Positions 1-8,142 are shown, counted from the stretch's first letter. The stretch is 64,000 bases of DNA from Lachnoclostridium sp. UBA5890 (GCA_002431395.1 DJEU01000065.1:1-64000), one strand, 5' to 3'. Notes: generated by a model from the letters alone, not told the origin. Translations and numbers: made by a program.

Positions 1-56
1 GCTGGATTGGGTTTCAAGTGATAGCGGTTTGAAAAATGGGGAAACTCAAAACTTCT

Positions 57-632
57 CTATTCTTCCGCTCTCGCTAAAAAGAATCCAAGATTCACTCTGA
101 CTTCCCTCCGGGCAATATCTTCATTTGAATAACAGCAGGTATCAAAACCGATCAATTCAAATCCCAGATGAAGATAAAAACCGATCGCATTTGTGTTGCA
201 CGACTGCGTTTCCAAAATGACCGCACGGCGTTTCTGCCTTACAGCGACTTCTTTGGCTTTATCCATCAATCTTTTCCCGACACCTTTTCTGCGAAGTTCC
301 TCGGACACCCAGAGTTCCGTCACTACAAGTCGATTCGACCATTCTTCCGGGCACACTTCAATACAAGCCAGCATCTCTCCGCTCTCACTTACGACGCCGT
401 ATGCCTCCGCATTTTCCCAGTGTTCCTGATATAGTGAATCCGGAAAATCATATTCTTCCGGTGTATGAACGATCTCCGATTCAGCCTGCTTTCTAATCAT
501 AGAAATCTGGCAGCCATTCTTATCAAAGGGACGAATTTCAAAATCATAGTAGCTGTCGCTTCGGATTATCATTGGTATTATAGTGCCTTTCCATTTGTCT
601 TTTGAAAAAGCAATGATTTCATATTTGTCCAT
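57..632 (-). CDS. GNAT N-acetyltransferase, streptothricin-acetyltransferase-like
   Basis: Predicted cytoplasmic acetyl-CoA-dependent N-acetyltransferase of 191 aa. The C-terminal half carries the GNAT core: the acetyl-CoA loop reads RRKGVG, followed by a helix and then ILETQ and GFYLHLGFE, the layout seen in Sat-type streptothricin acetyltransferases. The substrate cannot be read from the sequence, so antibiotic modification is only a family-level suggestion. I chose the ATG at 632 because AGGAGGAGAG lies about 7 nt upstream; the frame stays open to 710 but has no ribosome binding site there. First of a row of small unrelated minus-strand genes. Confidence 0.8.
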   Translation of the reverse strand: MDKYEIIAFSKDKWKGTIIPMIIRSDSYYDFEIRPFDKNGCQISMIRKQAESEIVHTPEEYDFPDSLYQEHWENAEAYGVVSESGEMLACIEVCPEEWSNRLVVTELWVSEELRRKGVGKRLMDKAKEVAVRQKRRAVILETQSCNTNAIGFYLHLGFELIGFDTCCYSNEDIARREVRVNLGFFLARAEE

Positions 633-764
633 GTAAACTCTCCTCCTGTAATTATAATTTTGCGAACTGGCGTATAGCGCTATATTTATTAAATAGAAAA
701 TTATCAACATCCTTAAAAACTCTACAGTTTTTTAATAGCAATTATATGATATTCCCACTTTGGC

Positions 765-956
765 TTAACTTGTTCTTACAGATTCTTCTATCAGACGGAT
801 GGCTTCTTCGCGGGAAATATATTTAATCATCTTTAGATAAAAGGCGGCTCGCGGGAATATCATCTGTTCGGTATGTATCCTCCCCTTTTTAGACAGATCT
901 TTATATTTTTCACATAATCCGTTGCAAAGATTTATGGCATTATTCATTTTTGGCAT
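765..956 (-). CDS. Small hypothetical protein, possibly truncated
   Basis: A 63-aa reading frame with a good ribosome binding site (AGGAGG about 6 nt before the ATG), which is the main reason to accept it. The protein is mixed charged with no membrane segment; its end (ISREEAIRLIEESV) looks like an amphipathic helix. It resembles the N-terminal helix region of larger hydrolase-like proteins, so it may be a truncated gene, but I cannot name a family. The next 130 bases downstream carry no continuation in any frame. Confidence 0.45.
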   Translation of the reverse strand: MPKMNNAINLCNGLCEKYKDLSKKGRIHTEQMIFPRAAFYLKMIKYISREEAIRLIEESVRTS

Positions 957-1058
957 AAAACGCCTCCTAAAATTCCGGTTTACGCTTCTTTTTTCAATTC
1001 AATCAAACTATATATACCCAATATGACAATGTGCCAAAAATATGACCCAAGCCAAATA

Positions 1059-1382
1059 TCACATTCTGATTTCCGAGTCGAAGTACTGTTCCTGAAAATA
1101 AGTTTTCTCCCTGATTTCTTCCTTTGTAAATGTCATTCCTTTCGGAGCTACAACCCATTTTTCTTCAATATCATCATATCTATGAATAATAGCAATTATT
1201 ATCCCTGTATATTCTTGAACCGGTTCATCCAATCCTAACAAATAGGCATCTTGTTCTTCTCCATCAGGCGCAATGATTCCCTCTATGTATCCATAGTTAG
1301 TCGGATAATATATATCTTTATGCTTAGGATGATAGCTTCCCATCGGTCTATCTACTTTTACCGTTACTATATTGCCAATCAT
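1059..1382 (-). CDS. Short inorganic pyrophosphatase-like protein
   Basis: A 107-aa protein resembling the core of family I inorganic pyrophosphatases, which hydrolyse pyrophosphate to phosphate. Visible motifs are HPKH, YPTNYGYI, the acidic metal-binding stretch DGEEQD and EEKWVVAP near the end. It is much shorter than the usual 160-180 aa and lacks the N-terminal strand with several catalytic residues, so activity is uncertain. Short versions like this occur in Firmicutes. Start at 1382 chosen for GGAGGT 6 nt upstream; the frame extends to 1418 without a binding site. Confidence 0.75.
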   Translation of the reverse strand: MIGNIVTVKVDRPMGSYHPKHKDIYYPTNYGYIEGIIAPDGEEQDAYLLGLDEPVQEYTGIIIAIIHRYDDIEEKWVVAPKGMTFTKEEIREKTYFQEQYFDSEIRM

Positions 1383-1427
1383 ATAAACCTCCGCACATTC
1401 CATTTTACCAACTAGCACAAATAGAAA

Positions 1428-1760
1428 TCACTCTTCGATTTCTATTTCGTCAATCGCTTCAATTCGTAAAAGTTTCGTTACCTGCTTATTCTTTTTATCC
1501 GTATAACAGATCTTCATCCATTCATCATCTGCATCCAAAATCGTGCAGGATAATTCTGTTTTTCCTGCAAAATTCAGAATAGCCTCCGACTTAATGGTAC
1601 ATTGTTCGCCTACTAGATCATCAATCAACTGCGACATATAATTATCTCCTTTCTGCTTTTTCTCCAATCGTTTTACTTTTGATTCCAACCGCTTTACCTT
1701 TCCCGGATATGCTGAATAGCAAAGCAGTAAAACCAATGCTATAATTCCACAATATTCCAT
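1428..1760 (-). CDS. Hypothetical membrane-anchored protein with Sm-like C-terminus
   Basis: A 110-aa protein with one N-terminal hydrophobic segment (about residues 4-18), a short basic coiled-coil (KVKRLESKVKRLEKK) and a C-terminal domain of about 65 residues. That domain has the alternating pattern of a small beta barrel (GEQCTIKS, ELSCTILDADDEWMKI). An LSm-like fold is my inference. AAGGAG precedes the ATG. It lies between the pyrophosphatase-like gene and cytidine deaminase, same strand, short gaps. Function unknown. Confidence 0.6.
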   Translation of the reverse strand: MEYCGIIALVLLLCYSAYPGKVKRLESKVKRLEKKQKGDNYMSQLIDDLVGEQCTIKSEAILNFAGKTELSCTILDADDEWMKICYTDKKNKQVTKLLRIEAIDEIEIEE

Positions 1761-1791
1761 ATTTTACTCCTTTTCTTCTCAGACCGGAAGA

Positions 1792-2211
1792 TTATTTGAA
1801 TCTGCTGTGCCCCCACCAATCGGGTATTAATTCAATTAATCTCACTGTTTTTCTTGTTTCATAATCCATTAAAATCTCAATATCACCACTATCCTTATCC
1901 AGCTGCATCATATATTCCCGGCATGCTCCACATGGTGCTCCCACACTGCCATCTTCGACGACCGCAACCATTTTATCTATTTTACTTTCTCCATTTGTAA
2001 TCATATTTGCAATCGCATTTCTTTCTGCACACATTCCTAAGGTGCTCGCGGTATCTATACATACACCAACATATATATTTCCACTTTTCGTTAATATCGC
2101 TGCCGCAACGCCTCCTGCCTCAATGAATGGAGAGACCTCTCTCTCATTTTGAACTTCTCTTGCCTTATCATACATAATTTTCCAAATATCTTTTTCCATA
2201 TTTTTACTCAC
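1792..2211 (-). CDS. cdd: Cytidine deaminase
   Basis: Zinc-dependent deaminase converting cytidine or deoxycytidine to uridine forms in pyrimidine salvage. The signatures are complete: the zinc ligand and catalytic glutamate in CAERNA, and the second zinc pair in PCGACRE. About 139 aa, normal for the homotetrameric bacterial type. I prefer a GTG start at 2211 because AGAGGGA sits 6 nt upstream; the frame is open to an ATG at 2253 with no binding site, and an internal ATG lies at 2199. The C-terminus (PDWWGHSRFK) is slightly longer than usual. A related blasticidin-type deaminase is a less likely alternative. Confidence 0.88.
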   Translation of the reverse strand: MSKNMEKDIWKIMYDKAREVQNEREVSPFIEAGGVAAAILTKSGNIYVGVCIDTASTLGMCAERNAIANMITNGESKIDKMVAVVEDGSVGAPCGACREYMMQLDKDSGDIEILMDYETRKTVRLIELIPDWWGHSRFK

Positions 2212-2245
2212 TATACATCCCTCTCTTCCATAACCAATTCCCTTT

Positions 2246-2380
2246 CTAGGCATTTACAACACAATTTTCCAAGTCCCGAATTTTGTCGCCCACATCTTCC
2301 GGGCAATGAGCATCCGATGAAGTAATAATTTTCACATGATTCTTCTTCAATGCCCGAAGTAATTCCTTCTCCCATCCCAT
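2246..2380 (-). pseudogene. C-terminal remnant of a PHP-domain phosphatase
   Basis: A 44-codon reading frame whose translation contains VKIITSSDAHCPEDVGDKI. This matches the conserved end of PHP-family histidinol-phosphatase-type proteins, where SDAH supplies metal ligands. Everything N-terminal is absent, and upstream the frame runs into the next gene. It is best read as the stump of a deleted gene. A GGGAGA lies before its ATG, so a short peptide could be translated, but it would not be an enzyme. Confidence 0.55.
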
Positions 2381-2381
2381 A

Positions 2382-2606
2382 TCATTCTCCCGGACTGCTG
2401 GAAATCACCTTGCCGGTATTCCAAAGTGTAACTGCCTTTTTTGCTGCCTCCAGCCGCTCTTCCTCAGAATGAAAATCAATCGTCACCGAGTGACATCCGC
2501 ACTCCAGACACATCACATAATAACCACAGCCACATTCCTCTTCTAACAATGCACCGCCCTCACACAACGGGCAGTCGCTGATTTCTAACATTTCTTCGAT
2601 ATTCAT
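2382..2606 (-). CDS. Zinc-ribbon protein, Lar-like
   Basis: A 74-aa protein with two Cys pairs (CPLC ... CLEC) plus an extra CGCG, followed by an SEEE...AVTLWNTG helix. This is the arrangement of Lar-type restriction-alleviation and related small zinc-ribbon proteins, often phage-derived, in which the ribbon precedes an EAIxxWN-like helix. Role here unknown. Start at 2606 chosen because GAAAGGAAA lies 8 nt upstream; the frame opens to 2663 without a binding site. The stop overlaps the PHP remnant region. Confidence 0.55.
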   Translation of the reverse strand: MNIEEMLEISDCPLCEGGALLEEECGCGYYVMCLECGCHSVTIDFHSEEERLEAAKKAVTLWNTGKVISSSPGE

Positions 2607-2859
2607 AATTCTTTTTCCTTTCTTTTTGGTTTGTTCTAATTTTTCAAGCAATTTGACCAACAAATTTATACTACTCTTTTGACCCCCATGACTCTTTCCT
2701 GCTTTGGGTCATACATTTTGCATCTTGTATTTGACCTGAAAAGTCAGTATCCTTTGCTAGACCAAACTCTTACATGTTGCTTTATGGTCTACCTTTAAGG
2801 AACTCTTTTTAGACCAAAAACAAGTTCTCTTTTCCTTGACTTAAAACGAATTTTCCATT

Positions 2860-3006
2860 TTACAAGTCAAATTTCGCTCCAATAAATGGTTTCGCCCTGC
2901 CCCCTGCAATACACTCTGCAGCATTCCGCACCAAGCCATCAAGACCCCGGAACCTCGCATGTCCCACGAGCTCACAGCCTTCCAAAATCATCACAGGGCG
3001 CTGCAT
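2860..3006 (-). CDS. Doubtful 48-aa reading frame
   Basis: An open frame of 48 codons starting at an ATG inside the perfect palindrome at 2996-3015. The translation contains GCELVGHARFRGLDGLVRNA, which looks compositionally like real protein, and there is no competing gene on the other strand. I recognise no family and the ribosome binding site is weak (GGGGCG about 4 nt upstream). It could be a small gene, a remnant or chance. Confidence 0.25.
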   Translation of the reverse strand: MQRPVMILEGCELVGHARFRGLDGLVRNAAECIAGGRAKPFIGAKFDL

Positions 3007-3015
3007 GCAGCGCCC
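2996..3015. repeat. 20-base perfect palindrome
   Basis: Perfect self-complementary sequence made of GGGCGCTGCA and its reverse complement. It could form a cruciform or very stable hairpin. It has no T tract on either side, so it is not a typical terminator. Confidence 0.6.
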
Positions 3016-3032
3016 CATTCCTGCTATTATTT

Positions 3033-3079
3033 GTAACTATTCAGGCTCCCCCTCCCATACATTGATCCTGAATAGCTAC
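3033..3079. repeat. Short copy of a terminal-inverted-repeat element
   Basis: 47-bp unit beginning GTAACTATTCAGG and ending CCTGAATAGCTAC, an inverted pair with one mismatch. The interior has a C-rich tract and ATTGATCCTG. The same 13-bp ends bound a 190-bp element at 41053-41242, and part of the interior is shared, so this looks like an internally deleted copy. ATTATTT occurs on both flanks (3026-3032 and 3081-3087), possibly a target duplication. Confidence 0.6.
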
Positions 3080-3081
3080 CA

Positions 3082-5139
3082 TTATTTTATAAACTCATCC
3101 AGATCCACGCGGTCAAACACTTCCAATGCGCCTCCGCGGGTAGCATTGAAAATCTTCACATGGTGTTTGATGGCATGCTCTTTCAAAAGAGTGTACGCAT
3201 TCAGCGAGCCATCCAGAAAATACTTCTCATAATCGTCGCTCTGGATGCCAAGACGGCGCATACGGTCCACGATCTTCTTGGCATCACGCTGTTTCAATTT
3301 GTCGTCCGTGTAACCGTTGATAAAGTGCGTATTTCCGGTAAACGTCGAGGTACAGTCGCAGCCGATCAGGTAAATCTCGGAAAATCCCATGTAAACCGCC
3401 ATCTCGATCATCAATGACATTACCGTCGAACCGGACGGAATGTAGTATGCCAGCGGAGAACGTTTTACTTTATACTTATCTTTTGCGATATTGTACAAAA
3501 TAACCGGATTTTTTGGTTTCTCGCGGAAAATATTATATGTCGTAACATTGGTAAATAATGGAATATCTCCAATTGCCTCGTTGATCTCCTCGCTCTGGAA
3601 TTTCGCACAGATGCGGTCGATCAGGAAATAATAATCCGGACGCCAGGTCGTCTGATCAAATGCCTTCGTCACGAGGTTACATCCAAACGTAATCTCGCCG
3701 TTTTTCTGGAGGCCTTCGAGATCCGAAAGACGCATACTCGGACCATTTCCAACAAGGAAACAACGCTGCCCCTTGTGCTTGTTTTTGTAAGAATACAAAA
3801 GTTTACTGTTTGCTGTACGGCAAAGTCCCATACAGCGGAGCATACCGGAAAATGCGATATAGCCGTCACGGAACCCCTTGCGGATGACATTCTTCGTATG
3901 GATGACCCATTTGTAAAAACGGAATGCCGGACCAAGATCGGTTTTAATCGTCTTTTCAATAACACGGCGTGCCGCATGGGCGTCATCAAGGTAATTGAAT
4001 TTTTCCGTAAAGGCTTTATATTTCTCGTCGTATGTGAAGTTTGCAAACTGGTCTAAGATTGCCTTCACAAGGTCATCCTGCGTCTTTACGATCGGCCCCG
4101 GCAATTCGTTGATATCAAAATAAAAATCACGGATCTCGCCCTGATATTCGTCGAGATCATACATATAAAATACCATCGGACGCTTCAGATCGCCGTAGTC
4201 AAACATCGTTGAAGAATAGTCCGTGATCATAAGATCACTGATGATGTACAGATCATTGACATCATCCACCAATGTTACATCGATCACACCCGGCACATCA
4301 TTGGCCACATCTTTGAATCCGATCTGGTGGTGGGCGCGGAACAAAAGGACATATTCGTCGCCAAGCTGCTGCATCAGTTTATTGAAATCAAGTTCTGTAT
4401 TGTACTGGAATCCTTCGCCCTTTTTAAACTGGTTGTCGCGCCAGGTCGGCGTGTACAGGATCACTTTCTTGTCTTCCGGCACTCCAATCTCTTCCTTGAT
4501 GCGTTTGACATCTTCGTCGGTAAATTTAAAAAGCGCATCGTTTCGCGGATAACCGGTTTCCAAAATGATATCCTCTTTGTGACTCTTATCGAGACGGAAC
4601 GAAGAAATCATCTTTTCACTGTAAAAACGGGATGGCGAGATGAGATAATCCATCTTGCGTCCCTTGATATAATATTTTTTGTGCATTTCTGCCAGTGACT
4701 GTCTCGGATCCACCTCAAACTGGATATCATTTCCGAGGCGCTTTAACGGCGTTCCATGCCAGGTTTCAACATATACCTGATGTGGACGCGGAATCAGATA
4801 GTTCGGCAGTGCTACATTGTTAAACCAGTATTTAGCTTTCGCATAAAGGATAAATGCCGAGCGGGAATCCTTTTTTACGACACGTGTATGACGGCGCACC
4901 TTAAGATCCGCATGAGCCTCTACATCATTGACGATCCATACAAAGCGGAAATCGCGGTATCTCTCATCTTCCATCAGTTCTTCATAAATGGCACGGAGAT
5001 TTCCCCCACATCGTTTGCCGCTGAATGCCTCAAAGACAATCAAATGCTCATTTAAGATCGGGTGGGTCAGACACTGCCACCAGAATTTCAATCGTTTCTT
5101 CAAAAAACGCTTATTTTTATTCGAAAGTAAGCCACTCAT
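3082..5139 (-). CDS. TagF-type polyol-phosphotransferase fused to DUF115-like domain
   Basis: 685-aa two-domain protein. Residues 30-405 carry the CDP-glycerol:poly(glycerophosphate) glycerophosphotransferase signatures HGTPLKRLG, LYTPTWR, FRAHH and ITDYSSTMFDY, as in TagF/TarF/TarL, which add glycerol- or ribitol-phosphate units on the cytoplasmic membrane face. Residues about 455-685 look like the DUF115/MptE-like fold (FLVGNGPS, YLIGCDC, HFINGY) found in several polysaccharide and glycosylation proteins. The neighbouring tarI and tarJ suggest CDP-ribitol as donor. GGAGG precedes the ATG. The domain pairing is unusual; the exact reaction of the C-terminal half is unknown. Confidence 0.82.
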   Translation of the reverse strand: MSGLLSNKNKRFLKKRLKFWWQCLTHPILNEHLIVFEAFSGKRCGGNLRAIYEELMEDERYRDFRFVWIVNDVEAHADLKVRRHTRVVKKDSRSAFILYAKAKYWFNNVALPNYLIPRPHQVYVETWHGTPLKRLGNDIQFEVDPRQSLAEMHKKYYIKGRKMDYLISPSRFYSEKMISSFRLDKSHKEDIILETGYPRNDALFKFTDEDVKRIKEEIGVPEDKKVILYTPTWRDNQFKKGEGFQYNTELDFNKLMQQLGDEYVLLFRAHHQIGFKDVANDVPGVIDVTLVDDVNDLYIISDLMITDYSSTMFDYGDLKRPMVFYMYDLDEYQGEIRDFYFDINELPGPIVKTQDDLVKAILDQFANFTYDEKYKAFTEKFNYLDDAHAARRVIEKTIKTDLGPAFRFYKWVIHTKNVIRKGFRDGYIAFSGMLRCMGLCRTANSKLLYSYKNKHKGQRCFLVGNGPSMRLSDLEGLQKNGEITFGCNLVTKAFDQTTWRPDYYFLIDRICAKFQSEEINEAIGDIPLFTNVTTYNIFREKPKNPVILYNIAKDKYKVKRSPLAYYIPSGSTVMSLMIEMAVYMGFSEIYLIGCDCTSTFTGNTHFINGYTDDKLKQRDAKKIVDRMRRLGIQSDDYEKYFLDGSLNAYTLLKEHAIKHHVKIFNATRGGALEVFDRVDLDEFIK

Positions 5140-5152
5140 AAATATCCTCCAT

Positions 5153-6175
5153 TTAACTCCATATCATAATGGTTTTTCCAAATTCTTTGTGTATATCTGC
5201 TTCAAATGCTTTGCGCATATCATCGATGGAACGTATTTTAAATACGCCGCCTATGATATTTTGCAGATATTCCGGAATCTCCGGATTGGATTGATACAAC
5301 TCAATGGTTTTCATAAAATCCGCTCTGCCGCTTCGGCTGCTGCCAAACATACGAAGCCCCTTTTCAAGTATCATACGGGTATTGATCGAAACCGGATTTT
5401 CCGATACGCCCAAAATCGAAATCGTGCCCTCCGGGCGGATATAATCAATGATCTGATTGATTGCTTTCGGAGAGCCTTCGCCGCCGACACATTCAATCGC
5501 ATGGTCGATCTGCAGATCTTCCGGAATCCGGGAAACCACATACGTCTCATCCGCAAAAGTAAAATCTGACAATTTATCGCGGTTTACACCAAAGATGCAT
5601 AATTTTGTATCCGGGAACATTGCCTTAAAAAATACGGCGGTAATATAACCCAAATTTCCATCGCCCCAAATGCCGACGCATTCCCGGCGTTTGTGCGCAA
5701 TTCGATCAAACCGGCTGAGAGCATGTACACTGACCGATACAATTTCCGTAAATGCTGCCACAAGCGGATTGATATTTTCCGGGAGACGGACAAGCCGGTC
5801 TCTGCGAATATCCACGACATCCTGCATAAAACCGTCAAAACCGCTGGCACGGAATTTGGAATCTCTTCGATAATTTTCCGCAATGATCTCATCTTCACTC
5901 ATCGGTGTATTCGGGATCATTACCACTTTTTCGCCTGCCTGAAATTCTCCTTCCGGATCATAAACAACCTGTCCAATCCCCTCATGGATCAATGCCATCG
6001 GCAATTTCTGGCGCAGAATATCTTCCGCACGCTTTCCCTGATAATATCTCTGATCGGCATTACAAATAGACAAATAGGTCGGTCTGACGATCACATTGCC
6101 CGCTGTCAGGTCAATATCCGTAAATTCTACTTCAAATCGTCTGGGTGCTACCAGACGGTAAACTGCATTCAGCAT
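5153..6175 (-). CDS. tarJ: Ribulose-5-phosphate reductase, TarJ type
   Basis: Zinc-type alcohol dehydrogenase family protein of 340 aa, predicted to reduce D-ribulose 5-phosphate to D-ribitol 5-phosphate with NADPH. Visible features are the N-terminal GroES-like region with SICNADQRYY, ALIHEGIGQV where alcohol dehydrogenases have the GHE zinc site, and a Rossmann domain with GIWGDGNLGY at about residues 169-178. It sits 9 nt downstream of the TarI-type cytidylyltransferase, the classical CDP-ribitol pair. AAGGATG is about 11 nt before the ATG. Together they feed teichoic-acid-like polymer synthesis. Confidence 0.87.
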   Translation of the reverse strand: MLNAVYRLVAPRRFEVEFTDIDLTAGNVIVRPTYLSICNADQRYYQGKRAEDILRQKLPMALIHEGIGQVVYDPEGEFQAGEKVVMIPNTPMSEDEIIAENYRRDSKFRASGFDGFMQDVVDIRRDRLVRLPENINPLVAAFTEIVSVSVHALSRFDRIAHKRRECVGIWGDGNLGYITAVFFKAMFPDTKLCIFGVNRDKLSDFTFADETYVVSRIPEDLQIDHAIECVGGEGSPKAINQIIDYIRPEGTISILGVSENPVSINTRMILEKGLRMFGSSRSGRADFMKTIELYQSNPEIPEYLQNIIGGVFKIRSIDDMRKAFEADIHKEFGKTIMIWS

Positions 6176-6184
6176 AGTCTAATT

Positions 6185-6907
6185 TCATCCTTCCGATTTG
6201 TTTTCTTCCCCTTTGATCAAGGCTTCTGCCACACGCAGATCATAAGGATAGGTAATCTTGATATTAAACACCTCTCCGTCTACGATATGAACTTTTTCGC
6301 CTTTCATAACAAAAATCTTTGCCGCATCCGTCAAAAGTTCTTTTTCCTTTGGACTGAGTGCCTCATATAATTGACGGAGTTTCAATGCCTTAAATGTCTG
6401 TGGTGTCTGTCCCTGGTACATTTTGCGGCGCTCCGGAATATCGCTGATCACCACATTATCCTCGCTGCACACGATCGTATCGGTCGCCGCCACCGCGGTA
6501 TCGCAGGCACCGTATTCTTTCGCATAGCGGATATTTTCCTCCAGAATCCGCTGCGTCACAAAAGGACGAACCGAATCATGTGTAACAATAATCGTATCTT
6601 CATTGAGATTGCCCTCTTTTTCGATGTAGGCGATCGAATTCATAATCGTCTCATTTCTCGTCTCGCCGCCTTCAAGAACCACAATTCTCTCGGTGTCTTT
6701 CATATATTTACGAACAAGGTTCTTTGTGTGTGAGATCCACTCGGTCGGGCACAATACGAGAACCTTTTCAAATTCACTTTGCATGTAAAATTTTTCCAAT
6801 GTGTGGATTAAGATCGGTTTGTCTCCTACCAGCAGATACTGTTTTGGTTTTCCGACATTTCCCATCCGGCTTCCGACACCACCGGCAAGTACTACTCCAT
6901 AAATCAT
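6185..6907 (-). CDS. tarI: Ribitol-5-phosphate cytidylyltransferase, TarI type
   Basis: Makes CDP-ribitol from CTP and D-ribitol 5-phosphate. Sugar-nucleotide transferase signature VVLAGGVGSRMG is at the N-terminus, then KPKQYL, THDSVRPFV and YQGQTPQTF. The family also includes IspD (methylerythritol phosphate cytidylyltransferase); pairing with a TarJ-type reductase and phrases such as HDSVRPF and LTDAAKIFV fit TarI better. 240 aa with the ATG at 6907, which has GGAGG 5 nt upstream; an ATG at 6919 is less likely. Bifunctional use in isoprenoid synthesis cannot be excluded. Confidence 0.85.
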   Translation of the reverse strand: MIYGVVLAGGVGSRMGNVGKPKQYLLVGDKPILIHTLEKFYMQSEFEKVLVLCPTEWISHTKNLVRKYMKDTERIVVLEGGETRNETIMNSIAYIEKEGNLNEDTIIVTHDSVRPFVTQRILEENIRYAKEYGACDTAVAATDTIVCSEDNVVISDIPERRKMYQGQTPQTFKALKLRQLYEALSPKEKELLTDAAKIFVMKGEKVHIVDGEVFNIKITYPYDLRVAEALIKGEENKSEG

Positions 6908-6942
6908 AACTTCCTCCATTCCACCAGACTTTTCTGATGTAT

Positions 6943-8142
6943 TTACTGTTGTAATCCTGTCTCTATTTTAATGCTTTTTCGTCCAAATGTAAAGAACTGC
7001 TTTATCCGGGTTTTCTTTTGCAGCGGTGCAGCAAACAAAATCCGCTTTTCCGTACGCAGCATCAGCTGATCCAAAAAGGCATAATCGTCTTTGGTTTCCG
7101 GCACCAGTTTCAATTCCCCGGCAAATGCCATCCGCACTCTGGCGCGGTATAACTCATGGTAACGGTACATAAAGCGCATCCCTACGGGCTTTGCAGATAC
7201 CGGGATTTCGGCTTCAAAGCATTTTCTCGTATGTTTCTTTTCGCCCAGATAATATACCTCTTTTTCTGTCACCGAAAAAGGAACTTCTTTATTTCGGTTG
7301 TCCATCGCATAATAAACGATCTCCGCGTCCTCTGCCGGCTGAATCACCTCGCCGCTTACAATAAGTTTCTTCTTCCGGTAAACGATAGATTTTATCTCAT
7401 ACGGCATTTCCTTTAACGATGTAATCGTAAGATTGTGGTAGCGCAGTCTTCCGCTCCGGTATACAAGTTCCGGCAAAATCGGTTTTTGCTTTTTCACTTC
7501 TAACAGCCAGATTTTTACATCATCCGGAATCTGCTCACAGCCACATAAAATATCATCTTCGATGCCTTCCAAAATCGAGATAAAATCCCGTTTCAAATTT
7601 TCACTCATCGAATCCTTTTCCGTAAATCCGGCATGGAACAGATTTTGAATCAGCAAATGCTGGAAAAACGGAAGCACATTTCCCTGTTTTTTCTGCAGGC
7701 GTTTCCATATATTTTTATACGTAACGATGGAAACCGGATACTCCCCCGCCTCATTCCATGTGCGGGGACGATTTGTATCCACGATGATGTCCTCTTCTTT
7801 CCGCTCATATACCGCAAATTTTTCTGCCGTCTCGTACAGCCGGCAAAGAAGGGCAAAATCCCCATCGCTTTCTTTTTTTCGTATCAAAGCCACAAAATCC
7901 GGACGGACCAGCAGCCGGGAGGCATCAATCGTTCCGACATTATAATGCTCTTTCACATACGCCATGTGCTGTTTTCCCTCCACCGGCTCATCCGAGAGAA
8001 CGACCATCATCACATCCGGCTTCAGAGAAGCAAGAAAGGCATCGAGCCGTTTCTTCTCCCGCTTTGAAAGGACAAGGGCATCTTTTCCCGGCACATATTC
8101 TTTTGTCAATTCTTTCCAAAAAACAAATGACTGTTGTTTCAA
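6943..8142 (-). CDS. Hypothetical protein sharing the accessory domain of its neighbour
   Basis: 399-aa cytoplasmic-looking protein without a known catalytic signature. From about residue 215 (ELVYRSGRLRYHNLTI) it resembles the middle of the adjacent upstream protein (ELVYRRGALYFDHIKM), a predicted beta-rich domain there lying between a GT2 and a glycerophosphotransferase module. The N-terminal 90 residues have a Rossmann-like pattern but no DXD motif. It may be a non-catalytic or degenerate glycosyltransferase partner. TTG start at 8142 with AAGGAG 6 nt upstream; it overlaps the preceding stop by 4 nt, so translation is probably coupled. Confidence 0.7.
   Translation of the reverse strand: MKQQSFVFWKELTKEYVPGKDALVLSKREKKRLDAFLASLKPDVMMVVLSDEPVEGKQHMAYVKEHYNVGTIDASRLLVRPDFVALIRKKESDGDFALLCRLYETAEKFAVYERKEEDIIVDTNRPRTWNEAGEYPVSIVTYKNIWKRLQKKQGNVLPFFQHLLIQNLFHAGFTEKDSMSENLKRDFISILEGIEDDILCGCEQIPDDVKIWLLEVKKQKPILPELVYRSGRLRYHNLTITSLKEMPYEIKSIVYRKKKLIVSGEVIQPAEDAEIVYYAMDNRNKEVPFSVTEKEVYYLGEKKHTRKCFEAEIPVSAKPVGMRFMYRYHELYRARVRMAFAGELKLVPETKDDYAFLDQLMLRTEKRILFAAPLQKKTRIKQFFTFGRKSIKIETGLQQ

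Larger units (their letters stand above)
2607..3081. other. 475-base stretch with short inverted repeats, no clear gene
   Basis: No reading frame here has convincing coding features apart from a doubtful 48-codon one. The stretch contains three consecutive short inverted repeats (TGACCC/GGGTCA at 2680-2711, TAGACCA/TGGTCTA at 2758-2791, TTGACTT/AAGTCAA at 2836-2870), a 20-base perfect palindrome at 2996-3015 and a 47-bp repeat element at 3033-3079. It separates the small accessory genes from the surface-polymer locus. Confidence 0.6.

Noticed and set aside
633..710. Longer start for the GNAT gene
   Set aside because: AGGAGG lies directly before the ATG at 632, and the extra residues are hydrophobic and unlike the family.
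57..3081. Prophage or integrative element
   Set aside because: The gene mix looks accessory and one protein is Lar-like, but no integrase, attachment repeats or structural phage genes are visible.
3669..4046. Minus-strand frame within the TagF-type gene
   Set aside because: It is a shadow frame of a well-supported gene; the same applies to the many plus-strand frames across the 3-35 kb locus.
6185..6907. Housekeeping IspD
   Set aside because: Same family, but direct pairing with a TarJ-type reductase and TarI-like motifs favour ribitol 5-phosphate as substrate.
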